A DNA stretch of 15,702 nucleotides from Verrucomicrobia bacterium UBA7008 (GTDB taxonomy: Bacteria > Verrucomicrobiota > Kiritimatiellia > RFP12 > UBA1067). The position numbers were made by a program, and so were the translations under genes. Below are positions 8,175-13,890 of the stretch, one piece after another. The first letter of the stretch is position 1; each line of letters begins with the position of its first letter. Under the pieces are notes generated by a model. The model had not been told where the DNA came from and did not search any database. It saw only the letters and a list, made by a program, of their open reading frames with translations. Location: assembly GCA_002449695.1 (NCBI GenBank), contig DJXI01000014.1:1-15702 (forward strand). The letters are read 5' to 3'.

Positions 8175-8184
8175 GTCGCGGAAT

Positions 8185-8214
8185 AGTATATCACATCTCA
8201 ACCGCGCGCGTCAG
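8185..8214 (-). promoter_or_regulatory. Promoter of fucI (CTGACG-N18-TATACT, extended -10)
   Basis: The minus strand shows TGATATACT (8185-8193) and CTGACG (8209-8214) with an 18-base spacer. Transcription would start near 8178, giving a leader of about 35 bases with a strong AGGGGGAA ribosome-binding site before the ATG. Confidence 0.65.
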
Positions 8215-8402
8215 TCGGAATCTGCCCCGCCCCGGCATCATGCTCTTCTTGCCCACTAAGAGCAAGGGGGCTCGTCTTCCGTTCTGATCTTTTTGTCTGG
8301 TCGATTTGTCGTTTCGAATGTCGGCCGTGGCTCGGCCGTTGCATTTTATGTGTCGTTCGTGCATCATGTGCGGCGTGGCAAAAGCCACAGAAAGGAAAAC
8401 AC

Positions 8403-8804
8403 ATGAGCAAGAACTGGAATCCCAACGGCGACTTCCCCTCGCCCGAGCAGGTCGAACGGATGGTCGCAGCCGAGGTCAGGCACCTCGCGGAAGCAGAATA
8501 CGCGCGTGCGCGCGGCGTCGAGGAGAAGCGGGAAAGCCGCCGAGACCGCCTGCGGGCGGCCTACAGGCTTCAGCACCGGCCGGTCGGCCGCAGGGTCAGC
8601 CTCGATGCCGTCTTCGCCCTGGTGGGCAACGTGGCGGCGATCACGCTCAGCGCGTGGCGAGAGCTCTTCGCGCTTGACATGGTCGCCCTCGCCGACGCGG
8701 GGAGCCTCGAGGACTTCGATGACCTCGAGTTCCTCGTGACCCGCGCGCTCGGCGAGCTGAACGGCGTGAAGAACCTGCTTTCCCTCGCCCGTCGCCTCGC
8801 GTAG
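8403..8804 (+). CDS. Small hypothetical protein
   Basis: A 133-residue protein that I do not recognise. AAGGA lies 8 bases before the ATG, a good ribosome-binding site. The N-terminal half is charged and probably helical (about 13-60, rich in Glu, Arg and Ala). The centre (about 66-98, SLDAVFALVGNVAAITLSAW) is hydrophobic and could be a buried or single membrane helix. The C-terminal part is acidic and then leucine-rich. It is the only gene between the leftward fucI block and the leftward accessory run and is transcribed away from fucI. Several antisense frames cover the same DNA but are arginine-rich and lack ribosome-binding sites. Confidence 0.6.
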   Translation: MSKNWNPNGDFPSPEQVERMVAAEVRHLAEAEYARARGVEEKRESRRDRLRAAYRLQHRPVGRRVSLDAVFALVGNVAAITLSAWRELFALDMVALADAGSLEDFDDLEFLVTRALGELNGVKNLLSLARRLA

Positions 8805-8861
8805 CGGGCGGGCATTTGGCGGAATGTCCGTCATCCAGCAACCCTGCAAAGGAGACCGGCC

Positions 8862-8909
8862 ATGGACACCGTACGGGGCAATGTCCGCCTCCTTCGCAGT
8901 GTTGCTTGA
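8862..8909 (+). CDS. Possible 15-residue peptide or gene remnant with a strong ribosome-binding site
   Basis: AAAGGAG stands 7 bases before an ATG that opens a 15-codon frame (MDTVRGNVRLLRSVA). It lies 57 bases after the 133-residue gene on the same strand. The ribosome-binding site is better than those of many real genes here, but the frame is too short to judge. It may be a leader peptide or the start of a gene cut short by rearrangement. GGAGACCGGCC recalls the 3' box of cobalamin riboswitches, but no other part of that riboswitch is present. Confidence 0.25.
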   Translation: MDTVRGNVRLLRSVA

Positions 8910-8921
8910 TTGGAGAATGCG

Positions 8922-9332
8922 TCAGGGCGCAGAAACGCGCACGCGCGTTAGCGTGCCGTTCTTCTGCCCCCAGACTTCTTCGGACACCCGTTCTTCTCGC
9001 AGGCGGCCTCCCTCCTCTTTCTCGATCTCGCGATCGATCTGCGCCATGTTGTCGATGTTGTCAAACATTGGTTTTCCCTTTCTTCCCGTCGTTTCCGGGT
9101 TATTCTCTTTCCTCTTCCCCATCCTCTCTTCCCTCTCCTTGAACATCTCTGCGTTGTCAGGATCAAGGTATAGCGCCAAGGCTGCCGCACGCTTGGCCTC
9201 TGCCGCCGCCAGCCGCGCTTCTTCGCGCGCCTTGGCCTGTGCCGCCCGCTCCGCAGCCTTGGCCTCGCGCGCGGCCTGCGCCGCCGCCACGCGCCGGCGG
9301 TGGGCAGCGCAATCAATGTCATCCGCGTTCAC
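8922..9332 (-). CDS. Ala/Glu/Arg-rich helical hypothetical protein
   Basis: A 136-residue protein without a recognised family. Residues 10-52 form an uninterrupted Ala/Glu/Arg/Lys-rich stretch typical of a long helix or coiled coil; the rest is charged, with ALYLDPDNAEMFKEREER following it. The GTG start lies inside the EamA gene, whose stop it overlaps by 14 bases, suggesting translational coupling. An internal ATG at 9068 is preceded by AAAGGG and would give a separate 48-residue product starting MFDNIDNMAQ; that may be the true gene. An opposite-strand frame covers the same DNA but is Ser/Ala/Arg-rich and looks like a shadow. Confidence 0.45.
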   Translation of the reverse strand: MNADDIDCAAHRRRVAAAQAAREAKAAERAAQAKAREEARLAAAEAKRAAALALYLDPDNAEMFKEREERMGKRKENNPETTGRKGKPMFDNIDNMAQIDREIEKEEGGRLREERVSEEVWGQKNGTLTRVRVSAP

Positions 9333-10194
9333 GCTGTTTCACGATGGTCAGGAACACTGAGGCGAAGATTAGTCCGATGCCAGCCGCGTAGCGCGGCGTG
9401 AAGGCCTCACCCATCACAAACGCGCCGATGGCGACGCCGGTTACCGGTTCGAGAGCGCCGATGAGGGCCGTGGCCGTCGAGCCAATCCTGGAAATTGCAA
9501 TGTTCACGGTGACGAGCGACAGGACGGACGGCACAAGCGCAAGAAGGACGAGGTTCAGCCAACCGGCCACCGAGTGCGGTGTGTTGAGTTTCGCGCCCTG
9601 CGCTAACGCCGCCACCGCCATCAGGATTGCACACGAGAAGAACGTCCAGAACGTGAGCACGAGCGGCGGCAGCCGGCCGATGCGATGGATGTTCACCGTC
9701 ACCATGTACAGCGCATACGAGGTTGCCGAAAACATGACAAGCGCAAAGCCCTTCCACGAGAAATGGACTCCGCTTCCTGCCTTTGTCAGGAGTGCGACGC
9801 CGCCGAGCGCAAGCGCCATGGCGGCAATCATCGCTACGCCCGGCCGTTCCTTTGCCAAAACCGCCATAAGGGCTGCCACCATTACCGGCGTGACGAACAG
9901 GAGCGTGCAGGACAGCCCCGAATCCATGAAACGGAATGCGCCGAACAATCCCAGGGACGAGAATCCGAAAAGGCATCCGGCCGCCGCCACCATGCCAATG
10001 TCGCAGCATGGCACCGCCAGCGGCTGCCGTGCCGCCGCCGCCCACAGGCCGAGCATCGCCGTCGCCATGACAAACCGTCCCAACAGCATGGAGTGCGTCC
10101 ACACGCCGTCTGCAACAAGATAGTGCGCCCAGAGGGGGTTGGTGCCGTAGCTGATGGCGGCAACGATGGCTGCTATGACACCGAGTAGTTTCAT
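9319..10194 (-). CDS. EamA-family (drug/metabolite superfamily) transporter
   Basis: A 291-residue, strongly hydrophobic protein with about ten membrane helices arranged as two five-helix EamA halves. The N terminus MKLLGVIAAIVAAISYGTNP is typical of helix 1, and the second half includes the ALIGALEPVTGVAIGAFVMGE segment, the hallmark of the family near the ninth helix. Members export amino acids, purines or other metabolites across the inner membrane; the substrate cannot be told from sequence. GGAAGG lies 4 bases before the ATG. A weak -10-like TATATT (10209-10214) is present in the 68-base gap after the YgjP gene, so it may be read from the upstream operon or its own start. Its stop overlaps the next gene. 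Confidence 0.88.
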   Translation of the reverse strand: MKLLGVIAAIVAAISYGTNPLWAHYLVADGVWTHSMLLGRFVMATAMLGLWAAAARQPLAVPCCDIGMVAAAGCLFGFSSLGLFGAFRFMDSGLSCTLLFVTPVMVAALMAVLAKERPGVAMIAAMALALGGVALLTKAGSGVHFSWKGFALVMFSATSYALYMVTVNIHRIGRLPPLVLTFWTFFSCAILMAVAALAQGAKLNTPHSVAGWLNLVLLALVPSVLSLVTVNIAISRIGSTATALIGALEPVTGVAIGAFVMGEAFTPRYAAGIGLIFASVFLTIVKQRERG

Positions 10195-10262
10195 GAAGCC
10201 TTCCAATGAATATATTGTTGATGTGTTCCTAATCCGCCGCGCTGCAGACAAACTCAAAACCC

Positions 10263-10826
10263 CTACATGCTCTTCAGCGAACGTCGGCAATCCCTCCAGT
10301 CGGGAAGACGCTCGTCCATCAGCGACTTGAACCGGGCTCCGTGGCCGTGAGCCTTGAGATGCGTCAGTTCGTGGACAACTACGTATTCTACGCACTCCCT
10401 CGATGCTCCGGCAAGCATGACGGCATATGTGACGTGCCGCTTTGCATAGTTGCACACGCCCCAGCGCGTCTTCATTCTGCGCAGTTTCCATGTGACGCCT
10501 GGTTCGCCGAGTCTCGCCGCCCACTGCGAGTGCAGCTCGCCGAGCAGCGTCTGGAGCCGCGCTATCTCCATCGGCGTAAATTCGCGCGCTGACGGCGCGG
10601 GGTGCGCGAGGATGCGTTCGCGCGCCCTCTGCACCCATTCCCATTTTGAACGCAAAAAAGCCGCACCTTGCGCCAGTGTTGCGCGCCGTTGCGGAATCGT
10701 AAGCGAGACCGAGCCGTCTCGCCGGACGCGCACAACCAGATTCCTGGCTTTGCGGCGGACAACCATGACGGCGACGTCGTCTATTACGTTCTCGCCGCAA
10801 TTCAGTTTTATGTCGCCAGTCCCCAC
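10263..10826 (-). CDS. YgjP-like M48-type metallopeptidase family protein (DUF45)
   Basis: A 187-residue protein of the YgjP/WSS1-like family. The zinc-binding motif is His152-Glu153-Leu-Thr-His156, and the third ligand is His162 in KAHGHGARF, spaced as in the family. The preceding segment RMKTRWGVCNYAKRHVTY corresponds to the family's RWGSC motif, with Val replacing the usual Ser. Members are predicted cytoplasmic zinc hydrolases, often linked to restriction-modification or defence genes, and E. coli YgjP has been described as a UTP pyrophosphatase; the substrate here is unproven. The GTG start has GGAG 7 bases upstream. It begins one base after the stop of the 45-residue gene and is probably co-transcribed with it. 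Confidence 0.88.
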   Translation of the reverse strand: MGTGDIKLNCGENVIDDVAVMVVRRKARNLVVRVRRDGSVSLTIPQRRATLAQGAAFLRSKWEWVQRARERILAHPAPSAREFTPMEIARLQTLLGELHSQWAARLGEPGVTWKLRRMKTRWGVCNYAKRHVTYAVMLAGASRECVEYVVVHELTHLKAHGHGARFKSLMDERLPDWRDCRRSLKSM

Positions 10827-10827
10827 G

Positions 10828-10965
10828 CTACATCTCCGTCAACTTGCGTAGCTTCACCCGGAGGCTCTCGGCTTCCGCCTCGTCGCCTTGCCGAACCGCC
10901 AATTCAAGCAGAAGGCCGGTGTGCTTGATTCCCTCTATGCGACCGTCTCTCTGCGGCATTGCCAT
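10828..10965 (-). CDS. 45-residue small protein, paralogue of the sequence at 15290
   Basis: A 45-residue protein beginning MAMPQRDGR and ending LRVKLRKLTEM, too short for ordinary gene calling. AAAGG overlaps the stop of the preceding TIGR04076 gene, 10-14 bases before the ATG, and the next gene starts one base after its stop, so it fits a tight operon. The second half (about 18-45) is probably one charged amphipathic helix. A clear relative occurs at 15290-15396, with the same MAM-x-Q start and the same E-A-E-x-L-R-x-x-L-R-K-L-T-E-M ending. About 46 of the last 57 bases match by hand count. That conservation supports translation. The function is unknown. Confidence 0.65.
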   Translation of the reverse strand: MAMPQRDGRIEGIKHTGLLLELAVRQGDEAEAESLRVKLRKLTEM

Positions 10966-10973
10966 ATAGGGAG

Positions 10974-11321
10974 CTACCTTTCAACCGGTGCGTAGTCGAT
11001 TCTCGACTCCTCATCGGGCGCTTCAAGTTTCATGATGACGGGGCGAAGACCGTCGTTGCAGCTCACGATGGCGACGCCGGGCTTTTTTATCCAGTCGCCG
11101 TAGTAGAAGAGCGACTTGTCCGCGCCGTGCGCAAGCGCAAACACATACTGGTAGATTGCCTTCCACGCTTCGTCGCAGAACCCCTGCGGCTTCGCGTAGT
11201 CGGCGTAGAACACGTCCCCTGCTTTCATCATGGGGCACGCAGTCAGCCCGTCAATGCCGTATTCCGCCGCAAGCTCCTTGTCGAGCGTCGTCTTGAGTAT
11301 CGTTATTTTTACCTTCTTCAT
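10974..11321 (-). CDS. TIGR04076 family protein
   Basis: A 115-residue protein that I recognise as TIGR04076, a conserved family of unknown function of about this length. Recognisable features are the VKITILKTTLD start, LTACPMMKAGDVF, GFCDEAWKAIYQYVFALAHGA, and SCNDGLRPVIMKLEA near the end. It has three cysteines (in TACP, GFCDE and SCNDG) that could bind a metal or be redox-active. The ATG overlaps the stop of the preceding membrane-protein gene as ATGA and has GGAGG 8 bases upstream. The same frame opens 13 codons earlier, but that part is made by a 17-bp duplication and lies inside the upstream gene. It sits in an operon with a flavin reductase. Confidence 0.83.
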   Translation of the reverse strand: MKKVKITILKTTLDKELAAEYGIDGLTACPMMKAGDVFYADYAKPQGFCDEAWKAIYQYVFALAHGADKSLFYYGDWIKKPGVAIVSCNDGLRPVIMKLEAPDEESRIDYAPVER

Positions 11322-11815
11322 TTTTCCAGCCTCCTCCTTTTTCCAGCCTCCTCCTTGCATCGCCAGTATTTGTCGGTGTGTTTGATGACGTGATGAAAAG
11401 CGAGGAAAACTACGGCTGCCGGCAAGAGCGCAAGCACGACAACTGCTCGTCCAGCTATAATTGCTGCAATCACAACCATCGCGGCGAACAGGAAGGCCAA
11501 CGCAGCTATCAACCAGCCAAGAACCGGCGAGTCTGCCTGCTTGCGCAATTTTTGTCTTATTGCGTCCATCTTGGCGGAGCCTAGCGTCGGCATGCTGTCC
11601 GCAGCCTTGAGGACTTCAACAGTCCTGCTCCATGTCCATACACCACATGGAGAACGTTTGTAACCAAGTTTCTCCATGTGAAACAATATCCTTAGCGTGC
11701 GAAGGCCCCTAATCGCGATGTAGCACCATGCCACGAGAAAGCACAAACAAGCTGCCGCCGCCGTGCCCAAGAGCGCGACGAGCGCAGGGTGGTCTAATAG
11801 TTCGTTCGGAGTCAT
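11318..11815 (-). CDS. Three-helix membrane protein of unknown function
   Basis: A 165-residue protein with three likely membrane helices: about residues 11-35 (ALVALLGTAAAACLCFLVAW), 98-121 (VLGWLIAALAFLFAAMVVIA) and 125-145 (VVVLALLPAAVVFLAFHHVI). Between helices 1 and 2 is a soluble loop of about 60 residues with GYKRSPCGVWTWSR. The C terminus is strongly basic. I do not recognise the family. Both ends overlap neighbours by ATGA: the flavin reductase upstream and the TIGR04076 gene downstream. It is therefore probably made together with them and may anchor or serve the redox proteins at the membrane, which is inference only. A 17-bp duplication has altered its last residues. Confidence 0.75.
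   Translation of the reverse strand: MTPNELLDHPALVALLGTAAAACLCFLVAWCYIAIRGLRTLRILFHMEKLGYKRSPCGVWTWSRTVEVLKAADSMPTLGSAKMDAIRQKLRKQADSPVLGWLIAALAFLFAAMVVIAAIIAGRAVVVLALLPAAVVFLAFHHVIKHTDKYWRCKEEAGKRRRLEK
11321..11354. repeat. Perfect 17-bp tandem duplication over the ribosome-binding site
   Basis: Two exact copies of TTTTTCCAGCCTCCTCC stand side by side. On the coding (minus) strand each supplies a GGAGGAGG Shine-Dalgarno sequence. The unit forms the last codons of the upstream membrane-protein gene and the ribosome-binding site of the TIGR04076 gene. Because 17 is not a multiple of three, the two copies are read in different frames (EEAGK, then RRRLEK). Confidence 0.85.
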
Positions 11816-12372
11816 GAATGCAGTAACTTCCCGACGGAGAATGCGTTGGCAACGACATCACCCATGAGACGATAGACGTGGGCGCAGGGGTCGAAGCAGA
11901 TCGGCTTCATCTTCCCGGCGTCGGGCTTGCCGTCCGTCAGCGCGGACTCCTCCACCGCGCAGTTGACGATCTTGCCGACGACGTTGCAGTTCTCCTCGTT
12001 CATCGAGACGAGTTCGCATTCGAGGACGAGCGGCAGCTCGTTGACGACCGGTGCGTCGACGAACTCGCTCTTCGTGAGCGTGAAGCCGCTCTTGGCGACC
12101 TTGTCGGGCGTCTTGTTGCCGCTGGAGATTCCGAGGTAGTCGCACGCCTTTACGGTGTCAGCCGTCCCGAAAGCGACGGTGAATGCCTTTTTCGCGGCGA
12201 TGTTCGCCCACGTCTTGTGCGAGGTGTCGATGCAGATCGTTATCTCGTCCTCCAGAGTGATTCCGCCCCACGCGGCGTTCATCACATCGGGCGTTCCGTC
12301 TTCCCCGTAGGTGCCGATCATCAACACCGGCATCGGGAACATCCAGTTCTTTGCTCCGAGGTTCTTTTTCAT
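11812..12372 (-). CDS. Flavin reductase family (flavoredoxin-like, FMN-binding) protein
   Basis: A 186-residue protein of the flavin reductase-like split-barrel family, of typical length. It opens KNLGAKNWMFPMPVLMIGTYGEDGTPDVMNAAWGG, the family's N-terminal pattern of Pro followed by a hydrophobic strand and then N-x-AW. ICIDTSHKTWANI and FTVAFGT follow, then the GISSGNKTPDKVAKSGF segment seen in flavoredoxins. Members bind FMN non-covalently and pass electrons in the cytoplasm. AAGGAGAA lies just before the ATG. The start overlaps, as ATGA, the stop of a truncated molybdenum-carrier-like frame, and its own stop overlaps the next gene, so it is translationally coupled on both sides. Confidence 0.88.
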   Translation of the reverse strand: MKKNLGAKNWMFPMPVLMIGTYGEDGTPDVMNAAWGGITLEDEITICIDTSHKTWANIAAKKAFTVAFGTADTVKACDYLGISSGNKTPDKVAKSGFTLTKSEFVDAPVVNELPLVLECELVSMNEENCNVVGKIVNCAVEESALTDGKPDAGKMKPICFDPCAHVYRLMGDVVANAFSVGKLLHS

Positions 12373-12590
12373 TGTTCTCCTTCATTCATGTTGATCAGAT
12401 TTGCAATGTATTGTTCGGTCGCTGCTTCAAGGCCCGGCTCCTTTGACTCCCTCGGCCCGGCGACATTGAGGACGATTGGCTTGCCGCCGTTCTTCTTGCA
12501 GACCTTGGCAAGCCACTTGAACACGGCAAGACGACCGCCGTCCATTTTAGGTACGGACGGGTTGTCGACAAAGACAGGCTTGCGGGCGGT
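12369..12590 (-). pseudogene. C-terminal remnant of a putative molybdenum carrier protein (PF12694-like)
   Basis: A 73-codon open stretch whose translation reads KPVFVDNPSVPKMDGGR near its start and PIVLNVAGPRESKEPGLE later. The LNVAGPRES-x-x-PG string is the C-terminal signature of the putative molybdenum-carrier family (about 145-150 residues, SLOG-like fold), so roughly the first half is missing. An in-frame TGA (12591-12593) closes it upstream and no good start is seen; an ATG at MDGGR would leave 58 residues. The frame ends in an ATGA overlap with the flavin reductase gene, as a working operon member would, so the loss may be recent. The DNA up to 12687 may hold further decayed sequence. 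Confidence 0.6.
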
Positions 12591-12687
12591 TCACGCCGAG
12601 AACCATCCCTTGATGGCGTTATCGCAGCGGATTGCGCGGAATCTCCAGGTGCCATGCCCGTGACCATCTCAGCGCCCCTTGCATGGT
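12591..12687 (-). other. Short gap with possible decayed coding sequence
   Basis: Between the membrane-protein stop and the molybdenum-carrier remnant. One minus-strand frame reads GAEMVTGMAPGDS, which looks like a SLOG-fold (G-x-A-x-x-V-x-G-M-A-x-G-x-D) fragment. Another, ending at the TGA at 12591, reads GTWRFRAIRCDNAIKGWFSA. Neither is long enough to assign. No promoter is seen, so the flavin reductase group may be read through from the promoter near 13510. Confidence 0.3.
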
Positions 12688-13473
12688 TCAGTCCGACACT
12701 TCCGGCATCGCGATGAGGCGGATGCCCATCCGTCGCAGTTCTCCGTTGCGCCTGTCGACGAGTTCGGAAAGCTCCGCCTTGTCGAGGCTGCCTTTGGACG
12801 CCTGTTCGATTTCATTGCTGGCGCGGTTGAAGATCGCTATCTCCTCGTCCTGACGGGCGACGAGGCGGCGTCCGTACTGCTCGATGGTTCCGCCAGCCGC
12901 GACAAAGCGACGCAGCTCATCCTTCATGCCCTCGACCATCGCCTTGATCTGCCGCGCCTCCATGCCGTCGCTCTCCTTGGCCTCGACCCTGCGTTTCAGC
13001 GCTTCTTCAAGGGCGGCGACTTTCGTCGTGCGCACGGTGGCCGGGACGCCGGGGATCGCAAACGAGGCGAGGAAACGCTCGCCCTCGTGGTCGAACACGT
13101 CCGACCAGCCTGTGCGGATGCCTTTCTCGATGAAGCCCTGGTCGCCGATGAGCTGACGGCGCACCTTCGAGGTGATCGCGCCCGTCACGATCTCGCGGAC
13201 ATCGCCGTCCTGCTCAAGCTCAACGATGTCCTTGTGTTGTGTCAGGGCGATAGCCATGAACAGCCCAAGGGCGACGGCCAGAACGATAATCGCAAGCCCG
13301 CGACCGCCGATTGCCGACATCCTGTTCAAGAGTCCAGGGGCGGGATAGAGCTTGTACGGCCTGATGCCGCGCTTGTTCAGTTCGGAAAACGCCGCGTCAC
13401 GATTAGGCGCGGAGATCGTCAGACCCTCGCGCCTCTCGTTCTGCTTCGTGTTGTACGAATATATGAATTTCAC
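12688..13473 (-). CDS. Single-pass membrane protein with a GspF-N-like N-terminal domain, possibly SOS-controlled
   Basis: A 261-residue protein. Residues 1-45 (MKFIYSYNTKQNERREGLTI...NRDAAFSELNKRGIRPYKL) follow the pattern of the short N-terminal domain of type II secretion GspF/PilC proteins: Y-x-Y, a G-x-I strand, A-x-x-x-x-x-A, L-x-x-x-G-I-x-P. A single membrane helix spans about 57-78. The rest is soluble and charged, with long helices likely between about 145 and 245. No catalytic motif is seen, and the GspF membrane core is absent, so it is not a secretion platform. The GTG start has AGGA 8 bases upstream. The promoter and a LexA-like palindrome lie directly before it. I do not recognise the whole protein. 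Confidence 0.75.
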   Translation of the reverse strand: MKFIYSYNTKQNERREGLTISAPNRDAAFSELNKRGIRPYKLYPAPGLLNRMSAIGGRGLAIIVLAVALGLFMAIALTQHKDIVELEQDGDVREIVTGAITSKVRRQLIGDQGFIEKGIRTGWSDVFDHEGERFLASFAIPGVPATVRTTKVAALEEALKRRVEAKESDGMEARQIKAMVEGMKDELRRFVAAGGTIEQYGRRLVARQDEEIAIFNRASNEIEQASKGSLDKAELSELVDRRNGELRRMGIRLIAMPEVSD

Positions 13474-13484
13474 TTGCCGTTTCC

Positions 13485-13498
13485 TGTTCGACTGAACA
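13485..13498. promoter_or_regulatory. Putative LexA operator TGTTC-N4-GAACA
   Basis: The 14-mer TGTTCGACTGAACA is a perfect palindrome in its arms and matches exactly the consensus described for LexA of Verrucomicrobia (TGTTC-N4-GAACA). It covers about +1 to +14 of the transcript predicted from the promoter at 13505-13533, a position at which a bound repressor would block initiation. No other exact copy was noticed in the window. Confidence 0.6.
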
Positions 13499-13504
13499 AG
13501 GAAT

Positions 13505-13533
13505 ATTCTACCATTTTTTCGCTCTTGGGTGAA
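13505..13533 (-). promoter_or_regulatory. Promoter of the 261-residue membrane-protein gene (TTCACC-N17-TAGAAT, extended -10)
   Basis: The minus strand shows TGGTAGAAT (13505-13513), an extended -10, with TTCACC (13528-13533) 17 bases upstream, matching 4 of 6 bases of the -35 consensus. The start site would fall near 13498. It may also drive the downstream leftward run as far as 10263 or 9319. Confidence 0.6.
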
Positions 13534-13890
13534 GTGGGCGAACCCCGCTGCGCATTCGCCCGGAAGACCCGCACCCGCTGTTTACGGGGGTAGCGTGAGC
13601 ATGGAGGCCGCATTTTCTCGGGGGGCGGATGCCGACAGTCGAGGCGGGCCGAATGAAATCGAGCCTTTGCGCCAAGGGCCGATGCCGAAAAGAGAACCGG
13701 CCGACGGAATCATCCATGGCCGGCTTTCACCTCTCGTTCCCCGGCTCAACGCCAGCACCGGTGCCTCGGAGGAGGCGGGGGCGGAGGCGGCGGGGGCGGA
13801 GGCATGCCCCAGTGATGCGCGAGGCAGATGTCCTCGGCCTTAAAAACCGACGTTTTGGTATAATATACCGTGCAGGGCTTAAAGGAAAAC
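13534..13890. other. Gene-free divergent region with G-rich tract
   Basis: This stretch separates the leftward accessory run from the rightward macrodomain operon. Open frames exist on both strands, but none has a ribosome-binding site or family resemblance. Visible structures are a hairpin GGGCGAA/TTCGCCC with a 12-base loop (about 13538-13563), a CCCG/CGGG hairpin just after it, and a G-rich purine tract at 13768-13802. On the minus strand that tract would encode twelve consecutive prolines. The macrodomain promoter closes the region. Confidence 0.5.
13856..13864 (+). promoter_or_regulatory. Extended -10 promoter (TGGTATAAT) of the macrodomain operon
   Basis: TGG TATAAT is a perfect -10 consensus with an extended TGn, followed by AT as in the other promoters of the window. 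No good -35 is seen at 16-18 bases. The start site would fall near 13871, giving a leader of about 30 bases with AAAGGA at 13881-13886. Confidence 0.7.

Noticed and set aside
8242..8266. Two overlapping alternative hairpins (GCTCTT/AAGAGC and CTTGC/GCAAG)
   Set aside because: They look attenuator-like, but the stems are 5-6 bp, there is no terminator T run, and no leader peptide or metabolic target gene is nearby.
8191..8425. Small minus-strand frames of 65 and 75 codons upstream of fucI
   Set aside because: They run through the fucI promoter region, have no ribosome-binding site and no family resemblance.
8850..8862. GGAGACCGGCC resembling the 3' box of a cobalamin riboswitch
   Set aside because: None of the upstream conserved elements of that riboswitch are present.
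12591..12650. WRFRAIRCDNAIKGWFSA as the C terminus of a formylglycine-generating-enzyme-like domain
   Set aside because: The similarity to the R-x-x-x-R-x-W-x-S-P pattern is weak and covers only about 18 residues; left as unassigned decayed sequence.
13746..13835. Minus-strand frame with twelve consecutive prolines (HWGMPPPP...)
   Set aside because: It resembles the end of a Pro-rich secreted protein, but the frame has no credible start and its upstream part would cross the macrodomain promoter; treated as a G-rich tract or relic.
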